The position numbers and the translations under genes were made by a program. From CAYVQF01 sp964454015 (GTDB lineage: Bacteria; Myxococcota_A; Bradymonadia; UBA4248), in NCBI GenBank assembly GCA_964454015.1, contig CAYVQF010000013.1:1-64000 (forward strand): 64,000 nt of DNA, written 5' to 3'. Of this stretch, positions 27,001 to 35,784 are shown one piece after another (the first letter of the stretch is position 1; each line of letters opens with the position of its first letter). The notes below the pieces were generated by a model. The model worked only from the letters and a program-made list of their open reading frames with translations. It did not search any database and was not told the origin of the DNA.

Positions 27001-29021
27001 GCTGCAGGGGCGGGTCGGCTGGCGTAGAGTGCGAGGGCCCACAAGGGGAAGAGATCTCGATGGCTGGGCAGAGGGTCGGCGGCGCTGGCGAGGGTGTGCG
27101 TTGGATTCTCTTCTGCGGGCCAGGTGCCGTCTGGGCGTTGGCGATCGATGAGGAGGGCGACGCCGCGGTCGATGGCCGCCTGAGCGCCAGGCCCGTCATA
27201 GGCTGCGCGCAGCAGCCCCATGAGGGCCCAGGCTGTGAAGAGGATCGGGCAGGTGTGGCGTCGGTGTGAGGCGGTCGCCGGTGCTCGTCTGAGAGGCGCG
27301 CCCCACCCGCCATTGGCGAGTTGTTGGGAGACGAGCCAGTGTCCGGCTCTGCGGATGATGGGATCGTTCGGTGGGGTGCCGGCGGTGCGCAGAGCGCCGA
27401 TGGCGGCCGCGGTGCAGTAGAGGGCGGATGGGGTCCCTGCTTCGGTCCAGTGTCCATCTTGGTGTTGGGCCCGCCGGAGGAAAGCGACGCCTTGGCCGAT
27501 CGCGTCGTGGATGCGTGCCAGCTCGAGGGTCGAGAAGAGATCAGCGAAGCGGGTAGCCGTATTGTGGAGGCCGCCGACGCAGCTCGCCGTGCTGGGGACG
27601 GTGCTGTGTTCGGTCAGGGTGTGGCCCAGGAAATCGAGTGGGATGAGGCCATCGACGAGCGGGTGGCTGCGCTTCTTCTCAAAGGCGCCCCAGCCACCGT
27701 CGGTGTTGTGGCGGCTGAGGAGGAAGGTCACTGCCGCTTTGCGCATCTCCGGCGCGGGGAGCTGTTCTGGGGCGAGATGCTGGGAGAGGTGCACCCAAGC
27801 GTTGAGGACCTCGGCGGTGCAGTGGGTGGTGGGCCATTGATGGTGTTGGCCAGCACAACTGTAGCCGCCACGTCGGGTGTCGCGATGGTAGCGGTAGCGG
27901 TCTGGGACTTCGTCTTGGATCTGGGCGCGACGGAGGTAGGCGTTTGCGCCGCTGAGGAAGCGGGTGGCTTGATCTGCCGAGGGGGCAGCGGCGATGGCCT
28001 GGACGGCCAGGGCCGTGTCCCAGGTGGCGGAGAGGGCCCAGGCGAAGAATTCCCCTTGCTTGTCGTGCCGTTGGGCCCAGTGGTCGAGCGCGCGAAAGGA
28101 GGTGAGGAAGTCTGGGTGCTGCGCGTGATGGAGGGCGAGGGTGTTGAGCATTCCCGTGAGCGGAGAGAGGGCGACGAAGCGACTCTGGCGCTGATGCTCG
28201 ACGATGCGATCCAAGACGTCGCTGAGGGCCAAGGCGCGCAGCGCTCGGCGTGGGATGCGTTCGTAGAGGGCGGCGAGTCTTGCGGTGGCGCCGAGTAGGG
28301 TCGACGGGGTTGCGGCCAGCGCTTCGGGGGCGAAGGAGAAACGGCCCTTCTTGAAGTCAATGTGATGGAAGGGGCGATCGTAGAGCTCGACGCGCAGGGC
28401 CGCAATGGTTGGCGTGAGGGGTGCCTGCGCCCTGACGCTGTAGAGGTAGCTCAGCCCCAGGAAGGCGTGGCGGGTGTGGCAGGAGGCGCGTTTGGGATGA
28501 AGGGGTGACCACTGCGGCTGCAGCCAGGGCTCGGGCAAGAGGGGCGGGATGGCGGCCCAGTCGCAGAGGTTGAGGAGGGCGAGCCAGATTTTGCCCCAGA
28601 TTGGCAGGGGGAGCACGCCGCCGTGGTGTCGCAGCCAGGTGCGGGCGCGTTGGCAGCTTGGATCATGGGGGGGGCGGTCGAGGAGGCGGCAGGCGACGTA
28701 GGCCAGGGTCGTGACGGTGGCGTCGGGGCGGCTGTCGTCGTGGTGCGCCCAGCCACCGTCTGGGAGTTGGGAGGTGGAAAAAGTGTGCAGCAAGCGCGTG
28801 ACCCGTTCGGGGGCCAGAGGTTGCTGGGTGAGGTGGGCCACCATGACGTAGTGGGCCGTGAGCAGGGGCGAGCCAGGGGTGTGGGCGGAGACGCAGCCGC
28901 TTGGGTCTTGCAAGACGGCCAGGCGCTGGATGGCACGGTGGATGGCTTGGTGGGGTTCTTGGTGAGCCAGTTGGGAGGTCACGTGCAGCCGGGGGCAGTG
29001 AGATGGGCGAAGGGCCGACAA
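26994..29021 (-). CDS. Oxidosqualene-cyclase-like protein lacking the catalytic Asp
   Basis: 675 residues from a TTG at 29021; a GTG at 28982 is possible and neither has a good ribosome-binding site, so the N-terminus is uncertain. Terpenoid-cyclase repeats (QLPDGGW, NTDGGWGAFEKKRS, QDGHW, QLANGGWG, QRPDGTW) and a long match to sterol-type cyclases are clear: GKIWLALLNLCDW, LHPKRASCHTRHAFLGLSYLY, LTPTIAALRVELYDRPFH.IDFKKGR, TWDTALAVQAI, HHQWPTTHCTAEVLNAW. In lanosterol/cycloartenol synthases the last motif is VSDCTAE, whose Asp protonates the epoxide. Here that residue is His400 (codon CAC at 27822-27824). The Cys of VECTSS that activates the Asp is Ser477. The adjacent Cys401 and His182 (of W-x-H) remain. 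Fold is certain; cyclase activity is doubtful. Confidence 0.85.
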   Translation of the reverse strand: MSALRPSHCPRLHVTSQLAHQEPHQAIHRAIQRLAVLQDPSGCVSAHTPGSPLLTAHYVMVAHLTQQPLAPERVTRLLHTFSTSQLPDGGWAHHDDSRPDATVTTLAYVACRLLDRPPHDPSCQRARTWLRHHGGVLPLPIWGKIWLALLNLCDWAAIPPLLPEPWLQPQWSPLHPKRASCHTRHAFLGLSYLYSVRAQAPLTPTIAALRVELYDRPFHHIDFKKGRFSFAPEALAATPSTLLGATARLAALYERIPRRALRALALSDVLDRIVEHQRQSRFVALSPLTGMLNTLALHHAQHPDFLTSFRALDHWAQRHDKQGEFFAWALSATWDTALAVQAIAAAPSADQATRFLSGANAYLRRAQIQDEVPDRYRYHRDTRRGGYSCAGQHHQWPTTHCTAEVLNAWVHLSQHLAPEQLPAPEMRKAAVTFLLSRHNTDGGWGAFEKKRSHPLVDGLIPLDFLGHTLTEHSTVPSTASCVGGLHNTATRFADLFSTLELARIHDAIGQGVAFLRRAQHQDGHWTEAGTPSALYCTAAAIGALRTAGTPPNDPIIRRAGHWLVSQQLANGGWGAPLRRAPATASHRRHTCPILFTAWALMGLLRAAYDGPGAQAAIDRGVALLIDRQRPDGTWPAEENPTHTLASAADPLPSHRDLFPLWALALYASRPAPAAQ

Positions 29022-29032
29022 GGGGTGGCGTC

Positions 29033-30739
29033 TTAGCTGTTGCGGCTGGTGGTGGTGCTGCGAATGATGGAGGCGACGCGGTCGCCGATTTCCTCGAGGT
29101 GGGTCAGGACGTCGAGCACGGCGAGCCCCGTCTCCACGTCCTCAGAGCCTTCTTTGAGGGCTTGGATCTCAGTGGCGCGCAGGTAGCGGCGCACGTTGTC
29201 GATCCGCTCTTCGAGCATTTCGGCGTTCTTGACGTAGTCGTCTTTTTCGTTGGCGAGGAAGCGGCCCAAGTTGTCCATGGCGGCGTCGACGGCGCGGCCG
29301 AGCTCAGAGATTTTCCCGACGTCGTCGCTGCTGAGTCCCGGCTCGCTTTGGTGGACGCGGCGGGCGATACGGACCAGGACCGCGCAGTGGTCGGCGATGC
29401 GCTCGAGGCGATGGGTGTTTTGCAGCATCTCAGAGATTCTGCGAGAGGCCGACGCCGAGGTGGCTGCGCGCCCGGTCATGGTGAGGACCTTGGCGATCTC
29501 CACGTCGAGTTGGTCGACGATGTCTTCCTTTTCGAGGGTCGCGTCGACGAGGGAGCCGAGTTTTTCTTTGGGGTGGGTGAGGATGTGGAGGGAGTCGCTG
29601 AACATCTGGCGGGTGAGCTCGCACATGTGCTGCATCTCTTTACCGACCTGAATGATGAGGAAGTCAGGGGTTTCGATGAGGGCAGTGGAGATGTAGCGGA
29701 CGTGGGAGCGCACGGGTGAATCAGGGACCCAACGGCGGACCAAGCACTCGAGCTGCTTGACGAAGGGCAGGAGCATGGAGGTGTTGAGGATGTTGAAGAG
29801 GGTGTGGAAGGCCGCGAGGTGAGCGGTGATGATGCCGCGGCCGCGCATGAGGGCGTCTTCATCGCCTTGGATGGCGGTGAAATCGATGTGAGGATCCCCC
29901 GGGACGGTGTTGTTGACGAGGGGGAGGAGGATCCACTGGAGGGTGAGGGTGACCCAGAAGGCCCCGAAGAGGTTGAAGAGGAGGTGGGCGCGGGCGGCGC
30001 GTTTGGCGTCCTGACTGGCGCCAATGGAGGCCAGGTTGGCCGTGACGGTCGTCCCAATGTTTTCGCCGACGACCATGGCCGCGGCCATTTCATAGGGCAG
30101 CCAGCCCATGGCGGCGAGGGTGAGGGTGAGGGTCATGGTGGCGGAAGAGGACTGGAGGACCACGGTGACGATGCCGCCGATCATGACAAAGAGGACGATA
30201 GAGAGGAAACCGTATTGGGTGAGGTTGGTGAGCCAGACGAGCTGGTTGGCGCCCTGCACGGTGGGGACGGCATCCTTCATGAGGGAGAGGCCCAAGAAGA
30301 GGAGTCCGAAGCCGGTCAAGCACTCGCCGGCCTGTTTGGCGGTTGATTTTTTGAGGAAGGTCAGGGCGACACCGACGGCGATGGCCGGCAGGGCAAAGGT
30401 GGAGACCTGAACCTTGAAGCCCAGCAGGGCGACCATCCAGCCGGTGACGGTGGTGCCGATATTGGCGCCCATGATCACCCCGATGGATTGGGTGAGGGTG
30501 AGCAAGCCGGCCGTGACGAAACCGACGACCATGACGGTGGTGGCCGAGCTGGACTGAATGACGGCGGTGACGGTGAAGCCCGTGGCGACCCCGCTGAGGC
30601 GGTTACCGGTCATTTTGCCCAGGAGCGTTTTGAGCCTGGGTCCAGCGACTTTTTGGAGGCCTTCCGACATGATTTTCATGCCAAAGAGGAAGACACCCAA
30701 AGCACCGAGAATCTGCAGGAGCTTCAAGAGCACTGACAT
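29033..30739 (-). CDS. Na+/phosphate cotransporter, NptA/PhoU type
   Basis: 568 residues from the ATG at 30739 (GGGAGG upstream). The frame is open to 30973, but the upstream part is not coding. Two inverted Na/Pi-cotransporter repeats carry the QSSSAT signature (VIQSSSATTVMVVGFV and VLQSSSATMTLTLTLA) and GANIGTTVT / GENIGTTVTAN. The C-terminal 220 residues are a PhoU-like helical domain (LERIADHCAVLVRIARRV). Imports phosphate with sodium across the inner membrane. Its stop lies 12 bp before the cyclase start, so the two may be one transcript. Confidence 0.93.
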   Translation of the reverse strand: MSVLLKLLQILGALGVFLFGMKIMSEGLQKVAGPRLKTLLGKMTGNRLSGVATGFTVTAVIQSSSATTVMVVGFVTAGLLTLTQSIGVIMGANIGTTVTGWMVALLGFKVQVSTFALPAIAVGVALTFLKKSTAKQAGECLTGFGLLFLGLSLMKDAVPTVQGANQLVWLTNLTQYGFLSIVLFVMIGGIVTVVLQSSSATMTLTLTLAAMGWLPYEMAAAMVVGENIGTTVTANLASIGASQDAKRAARAHLLFNLFGAFWVTLTLQWILLPLVNNTVPGDPHIDFTAIQGDEDALMRGRGIITAHLAAFHTLFNILNTSMLLPFVKQLECLVRRWVPDSPVRSHVRYISTALIETPDFLIIQVGKEMQHMCELTRQMFSDSLHILTHPKEKLGSLVDATLEKEDIVDQLDVEIAKVLTMTGRAATSASASRRISEMLQNTHRLERIADHCAVLVRIARRVHQSEPGLSSDDVGKISELGRAVDAAMDNLGRFLANEKDDYVKNAEMLEERIDNVRRYLRATEIQALKEGSEDVETGLAVLDVLTHLEEIGDRVASIIRSTTTSRNS

Positions 30740-31101
30740 AGGACCTCCCGTTGCGTCGTCTACCAACCTCCGCGCGTCGTCCAAAGGGAGAGCGCGGCAC
30801 AATGAGGTGTGCGGGAACGGGTCTCCACGCGGGGCGATACATACGGGGAGGGCGGCGCCACTGCAAGCTACCCGGTGTCGATTCGCAAAAATATCCTTGA
30901 GGTGCTGCTTCAACAGAATTCGACTAATGGCGCAGAGCGCCGGTGTTTTGGCGCGATGTGTGGGAGGGCGCATTGGGGGTGAGGTGGGGTCGTTCTGGGG
31001 CTGTCCGGACGGGGGCAGGCGGGGCCATCAGAGAGGGATTTGCATGGCTTGGGGATGAGGGCTAAGTTGGAGGGGTGGCAGTGGGACGCGAGGAGGTGAG
31101 C
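30740..31101. other. Intergenic region between divergent nptA-type gene and lipoprotein cluster
   Basis: 362 bp between divergent genes. It should contain promoters for both sides. I see no credible small gene, terminator or repeat; GAGGAGG at its right edge is the ribosome-binding site of the next gene. Confidence 0.45.
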
Positions 31102-33549
31102 ATGTGGCGATGGTGGGTTGCGTTTTTACTCTTGTGTGGGTGGACCGCGGTGTGGTCCGGTTGCCATCCCTTCGAGGATATCAGCCGTTACCAGCTCGAG
31201 GATTGGGCGGGGGATGTGGAGACGCAGGATGTCAGCGATGCGGAACCTGATCTGGGGTCCGATGGCGATGCGGTCGGTGATCTCTTCGATGGGGGCGATG
31301 GGATGCAAGACGGCGAGGTGCAGGGGGATGTTCCTGTTGACCTCGAGCCAGACGTGGTGGACGCGGAGGAAGTGGATGTGGTGGCCCCCGAGGTAGAAGA
31401 TCCGCGGGGGATTTTCGTCCACGCCGGCACGAGGGTGATGGCGGCGGCGGGCGAGACGGTGGCTTGGGAAGGCTATTTCATCGATGGACGGGGCATGGAG
31501 GATGGGTCGCCAAGTCCTGACATCGGCGATTATGCAGCGAGCTTGGTTTTTGCGGGTGCGGAGGACTTCGAAGTGAGGCCATCGGCTATCGTGCGACCGC
31601 AACGGGAGGGGCAGACGGGGATCGTTCAGATGGCGGTTGGGGTTCCCGATGGCGCGCAGGCCGATGTGTACGGGGGGCGACTGGTGATCACGCGTGGGGA
31701 GGAGCGCTGGGAATCGCTGCCGGTAGCGGTGCAGGTTCTCGAGGGCGCCCCGACGGAGGTGGTTCAAATCGACTGTGAAGAGGCGGATTGGGAGGATCGG
31801 CTCGTAGAGAATCTCGGTGAGGCTGGCGATGCCCCCAAGGGGGTGCAGTTGGTCGGGAATCCGTGCGCAGTTCCAGGGGGTTTTTCGGGTGAGGTGTTGA
31901 ACGTCAGGGCGGGGACGTGGCTCGAAGGTGGTTGCGAGAGGGGGCCGGATGGGGTGCGGTGTGCGACGGACCCGGAGCGGCTGACGGAGTTGGCGGGCAT
32001 TTCGTTGGCAGTCGAAGCGGGTCCTCTGCAATCGACGCGCATTCGGGGTGTGGAGGTGAGTGGGCTCGACATTAAGACAGGCGGGGGGGCGGTGGCGGTG
32101 GAGCTGGTTCGTGTCGTTAGCGATGGGGAAGCCGCTGTGTTTGCGAAGGGTGGGGGGCAGTTGTGGCTGCGGGAGGTGGAGCTTAGTGGTGCCGGCATCG
32201 GCGTGTTGGTGAGTGAGGAGACTGAGGTGTGGGGCCAGCGCTTGGTGGTGAAGACCCAACAGCCAGCGTTGCAGGTGTGGCAGAGTGATGTGGTGTTGGA
32301 GGAGAGCCTGCTTTCCGCGCGGCATGAGGATGGCTTGATACAGGGCGAGGTCGTGGCGGTGTGGCTGAATGGCGGGGGTCGCTTGACGCTGCACCAAGTT
32401 TTGGTCGAAGCCGGGGCTGGTGGTGGTGTGGGGGTATGGGGGATCAAGGTGATGGGGTCGGCGTTGACCCTGCTGCGCTCCAGGGTGGAGGTGAGCGGCG
32501 CGAGTGGCGTCGTAGGGCTGCGGGTTGAAGATGACTTAAGTTCAAATGGGCAGGCCAGCGCGGTCTTGCTCGAGGGTTCGACCCTCGTCGTGGGGGCTTC
32601 GGAAGTGAACGATACGGATGCGTTGGTGCATGGGCTGGAGTGGGAGGGGAGGTTGAGTCCTCGGCCGATGGCGGTGCCGCGGCCGGCCAGCCTCGAGGCG
32701 AGCGGCGGGAGCTGGCAGAGGGCGCTGATGCCGCGGACGCTGTGTAGGCAGGAAGACTTTCCATTGGTGCTGCGGGGGGTGGCGCTGCGGGTTAACGAAG
32801 GGGATGGGTCAGGGACGGGGGTGCTGGGTACGAAGGGAGTGTTGTGCGCCGATGCCCTGCGGCTGAGGGTGAGCGAGTTGGGTGGGAGTCGATCTTTTGC
32901 GGCTCGGGGGCAGTGGTGTGGTGCGGTGTTGCACAACAGCGCCATCGACGGGGTGTGGCGGATCGAGGGCTGTGGGGATGTCAGTTTTGTAACGAATGTC
33001 GATGCGCTGACGGTGGTCAACAGCGCGCTGCGGGGCGGCGTGGTGGTGGATGCGGGTGGGCAGGATGGAGGGGTGGGGGTGCGGCTCATCAACAACATTT
33101 TGGTGGGGCCCCTTCGCCTGGCGTTTCCGTTGGGCAGCCGTGTCTCCTTGTTGCACAATGCGTTGGTGCTCAATGACGCGAGCCAGTTGACGCTGTCGAA
33201 GGAAGGCAATGAGAGCCGACCCCAGAAGCTGGAGAACTTGATCAATTGGCTTGAAGGCAAGGCGGGTGAGCTTTGGGGTTTGGCGTTTGATGTTGGTGGC
33301 AACTTTTTGTTGACCGTCTCTGATGTGTGGTGGGGTCCGGAGCAAGCCTGGCCGACGATTGCGTCGTCCGTGGGTTTGGACGCGTTGATGGCGAACGCTT
33401 GGCTTCCGGAGGCGTGCTGGTCGTGGTTGGCACCGCTGCAGGATTATCGGGGCATGGGACGGTATTGGTATGAGGCGTGCGTTGGGGAAGGGGATGAAGT
33501 GGCAGACGAGGTCCTGATGATTGGCCCGGTGCAGGTGGCGGTGCCCTAG
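31102..33549 (+). CDS. Exported beta-helix-like lipoprotein (CotH cassette, first gene)
   Basis: 815 residues from the ATG at 31102 (GAGGAGG upstream). The signal peptide ends AVWSGC, an imperfect lipobox. About 80 residues of Asp/Glu/Val-rich tether follow (DVETQDVSDAEPDLGSDGDA). A small beta domain (about 105-225) precedes a long run of parallel beta-helix-like coils with hydrophobic ladders (VELVRVVSDGEAAVFAKGGG, LTLLRSRVEVSGASGVVGL, VVNSALRGGVVVDAGG). No catalytic motif is recognised. It heads a four-gene same-strand set with two CotH kinases, so a surface scaffold or a substrate of those kinases is plausible (inference). Confidence 0.8.
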   Translation: MWRWWVAFLLLCGWTAVWSGCHPFEDISRYQLEDWAGDVETQDVSDAEPDLGSDGDAVGDLFDGGDGMQDGEVQGDVPVDLEPDVVDAEEVDVVAPEVEDPRGIFVHAGTRVMAAAGETVAWEGYFIDGRGMEDGSPSPDIGDYAASLVFAGAEDFEVRPSAIVRPQREGQTGIVQMAVGVPDGAQADVYGGRLVITRGEERWESLPVAVQVLEGAPTEVVQIDCEEADWEDRLVENLGEAGDAPKGVQLVGNPCAVPGGFSGEVLNVRAGTWLEGGCERGPDGVRCATDPERLTELAGISLAVEAGPLQSTRIRGVEVSGLDIKTGGGAVAVELVRVVSDGEAAVFAKGGGQLWLREVELSGAGIGVLVSEETEVWGQRLVVKTQQPALQVWQSDVVLEESLLSARHEDGLIQGEVVAVWLNGGGRLTLHQVLVEAGAGGGVGVWGIKVMGSALTLLRSRVEVSGASGVVGLRVEDDLSSNGQASAVLLEGSTLVVGASEVNDTDALVHGLEWEGRLSPRPMAVPRPASLEASGGSWQRALMPRTLCRQEDFPLVLRGVALRVNEGDGSGTGVLGTKGVLCADALRLRVSELGGSRSFAARGQWCGAVLHNSAIDGVWRIEGCGDVSFVTNVDALTVVNSALRGGVVVDAGGQDGGVGVRLINNILVGPLRLAFPLGSRVSLLHNALVLNDASQLTLSKEGNESRPQKLENLINWLEGKAGELWGLAFDVGGNFLLTVSDVWWGPEQAWPTIASSVGLDALMANAWLPEACWSWLAPLQDYRGMGRYWYEACVGEGDEVADEVLMIGPVQVAVP

Positions 33550-33641
33550 GCTTGCGTGAGTGAGAGGTGCTGATAGAGGTTGTGATCGCGTCTGCGGTTG
33601 GTCTCAATTGTCGATGTCGGTGAGGATGAGGGTTTGCGGTG

Positions 33642-35784
33642 ATGAGATGGTGGATGGTGTTTTGGGGTGGTTGTTGGCTGGTGCTCGCGCTGGGTTGTGG
33701 CGATGGTGGGACCTTGGTGGTGGACTCCTCGGATGTGGCGGGTGGCGATAGTTCTGGGGAGCTGGCCGTTGTTCCCAACCCTTGGAGTGGGGCTGGGGTG
33801 GCATGTGTTGGAGCTGACCGCTTGGAGATCCTCCAGGTGCGGCCGTGGCCTGGGGGTGGTGGTCAATGGGTGGCGTTGCTGCGCGACGGCGTAAGCGGCG
33901 CGCCTGTGTCTGAGATGGCATCGGGTCAAGGGGCGCCGTGGGAGGCGGTGGCTTTGGCCGCGGCCGATGGCAGCGCGATCACGGTGGCAGCGCAGCGGGT
34001 GGATGCAGGGGGTGCGTTGGGGGTGATCATTCTCCAGCCGTCTTTGGATCCGGCGCTGCATGCGGCGCGGCAAGCGATGGCGTTGGCTCTGTTGGATGCG
34101 CTGCCGGCAGAGGAGCGCTGGGCGCTGTGGGTGGCGGGTGCGCAGGTGGAGCAAGTGGTCGATCTGGCGTGGGATCGCGGGGCGCTGCGGGGCGCGGTGG
34201 CGGCGGTGCCGCCGCAGCGCAGCGTCATGGCTCCTGAGCAAGCTTTTGCGCTTCTCTACAAAGTGGTTCGGGACGTTGAGGGGCCCTATGGGGCGCTGTG
34301 GCGGACGCTGGTTTGGGTGGGTGAGGGCGAAGGCGAGGTTTTGGAATCTGGTGGCGACCATGAGCCGATCCAACGTTGGGTCTTGCGGCGCGGCGAAGGA
34401 GATGTGAATTGGCCGAGGCGGGAGGTGGCCTACGAAGCGGGGGAGGAGGTGGCGGCGGCGCAGGCCTTGGTACAGGCACTGGCGGCGGAACGGGCCGCCA
34501 CTTTTCGCGTCGGCTGGTGTGCGCCTGCCCAGGTGAAGTCGTTGCTTGTGGCACTCGGCGGGAGCCAGTGTGCAGTGGAGACACCGATTCCGTTGGGCCA
34601 CCTTGCGGGTGCGGCGTGCGACGCGGCGGCAGCGGCGGCGGATAGCTACCCCTATCCGCGGACCTTGGCTTTCGAGATGCGCGGCGAGGAACGCGTGGTT
34701 TACGACCAGCGGGTGGCGGCGCGGGACAAGACGCCTTTTCGGCTGCGGGTGCGCTTGGGTGAGGGGGACGCATTGGACGCCGAAGTGAATCTGCGTGGGC
34801 AGTCATCGCTGGGTTGCGCGCGCAAGAGCTATAGCGTGAACTTGGCCGGTTCACTGCCACGGCGGCTGACGGCCGCGTTGGCGACAGACCGCTTCTATTT
34901 GTTGTCCTTGTGTGAGGATCGTTTCTATTTCCACCAGCACCTTGCGATGCACCTGCTGCGCAGTGAAGGCGTCTTTCCGCTGCCCGTTGCCTATGTGAAC
35001 CTGCTGGTGGATGGGGTCGACCAGGGGGTCTATTTGCTGACGGCTCAGCCCAAATCGTGGTTGGTGCAGGGGCACCTCCATCTGGGTGGGCTGGTGCGGC
35101 GGCGTTTCGATCCTGAGTACAAGGCGGAGGACGTGTTGTTTCCGTCGAGTGAGGCAGGCGCTGCTGCCGTGTTGGCGTCTTATTGGGAGCTGAATAGGCT
35201 GGCAACAGATGGAGATCCGTCTACGCTGGCGCCAGCGCTGTTGGCGCGGATGGATTACCGAGCTTACTTGCGGTGGATGGCGTTCAACAGCCTGATGCGC
35301 AATGGGGACAACGTGGACGAGGTCTATTTCTATGGTTCTTGGGAGCAGCAGCGGCTTTATTTTCGGGTGATGGGGTGGGATCCGGAAGATCTTTTCCAGC
35401 CCTGTCATCATGGGGGAAAGTGGGCGCTGAGCGATCCCCACCGGCTGCTCTATTGTGGCGAAGGTTGGTTGGACCACGCCATGCTGCGCTCTGAGGGTGC
35501 CTATGGGCTCTTTGTCGAGGAGTTGGAAGGGCTCAGCGCGGCTGAGCCCTGCTGTGCTCGAAGAGGCCATGGCAGAGACGCGGGCGGCGCTCTTCGAGCG
35601 GCTGCAAGACGAGGATACGGCGATGGCGATGGGTGAGCTGCACGGGATGGTGACAGGGCTGGACGATGCGGCGGCGGTGCGTGAAGGCATTGCGGCGGGT
35701 ATGGCGGCGTTTTTGGCTGACATCGAGGTGCGGCGCAGCGTTTTGGCAGAGCGGTTGGCGCTCTATCACGGAGGACAGCCATGA
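33642..35784 (+). CDS. CotH-family lipoprotein kinase, interrupted by a one-base frameshift
   Basis: 713 residues after correction. The signal peptide ends LVLALGC. The N-terminal 350 residues are a unique domain; the CotH domain follows with VNLRGQSSLGCARKSYSVNL, LDFYLLSLCEDRF-like residues, YVNLLVDGVDQGVYLL, YLRWMAFNSLMRNGDNVDE and FRVMGWDPEDLF (the WDxD motif). The frame read from the start ends at 35636 in a non-protein-like tail. Skipping one G at 35540-35541 joins FVEELEGLSA to LSPAVLEEAMAETR..., a normal CotH C-terminal helix, which ends at 35784 with a 4-bp ATGA overlap to the next gene. That overlap shows the second frame is the native one. CotH proteins are atypical secreted protein kinases. 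Confidence 0.85.
35530..35548 (+). other. Hairpin at the CotH frameshift site
   Basis: Perfect inverted repeat GGCTCAGC-GCG-GCTGAGCC (8-bp arms, 3-nt loop). The extra base that breaks the CotH frame lies at its loop/3' arm boundary (35540-35541). Palindromes of this kind favour replication slippage and also sequencing or assembly error. Confidence 0.9.

Noticed and set aside
27321..28298. 325-residue plus-strand ORF opposite the cyclase homologue
   Set aside because: Val/Gly/Glu-rich antisense frame without family features; the minus strand has QW repeats and cyclase motifs.
35455..35784. Separate small gene (109 residues) after the CotH gene
   Set aside because: From LSPAV onward it is the natural CotH C-terminus displaced by a one-base frameshift; its upstream part is out of frame with CotH and not protein-like.
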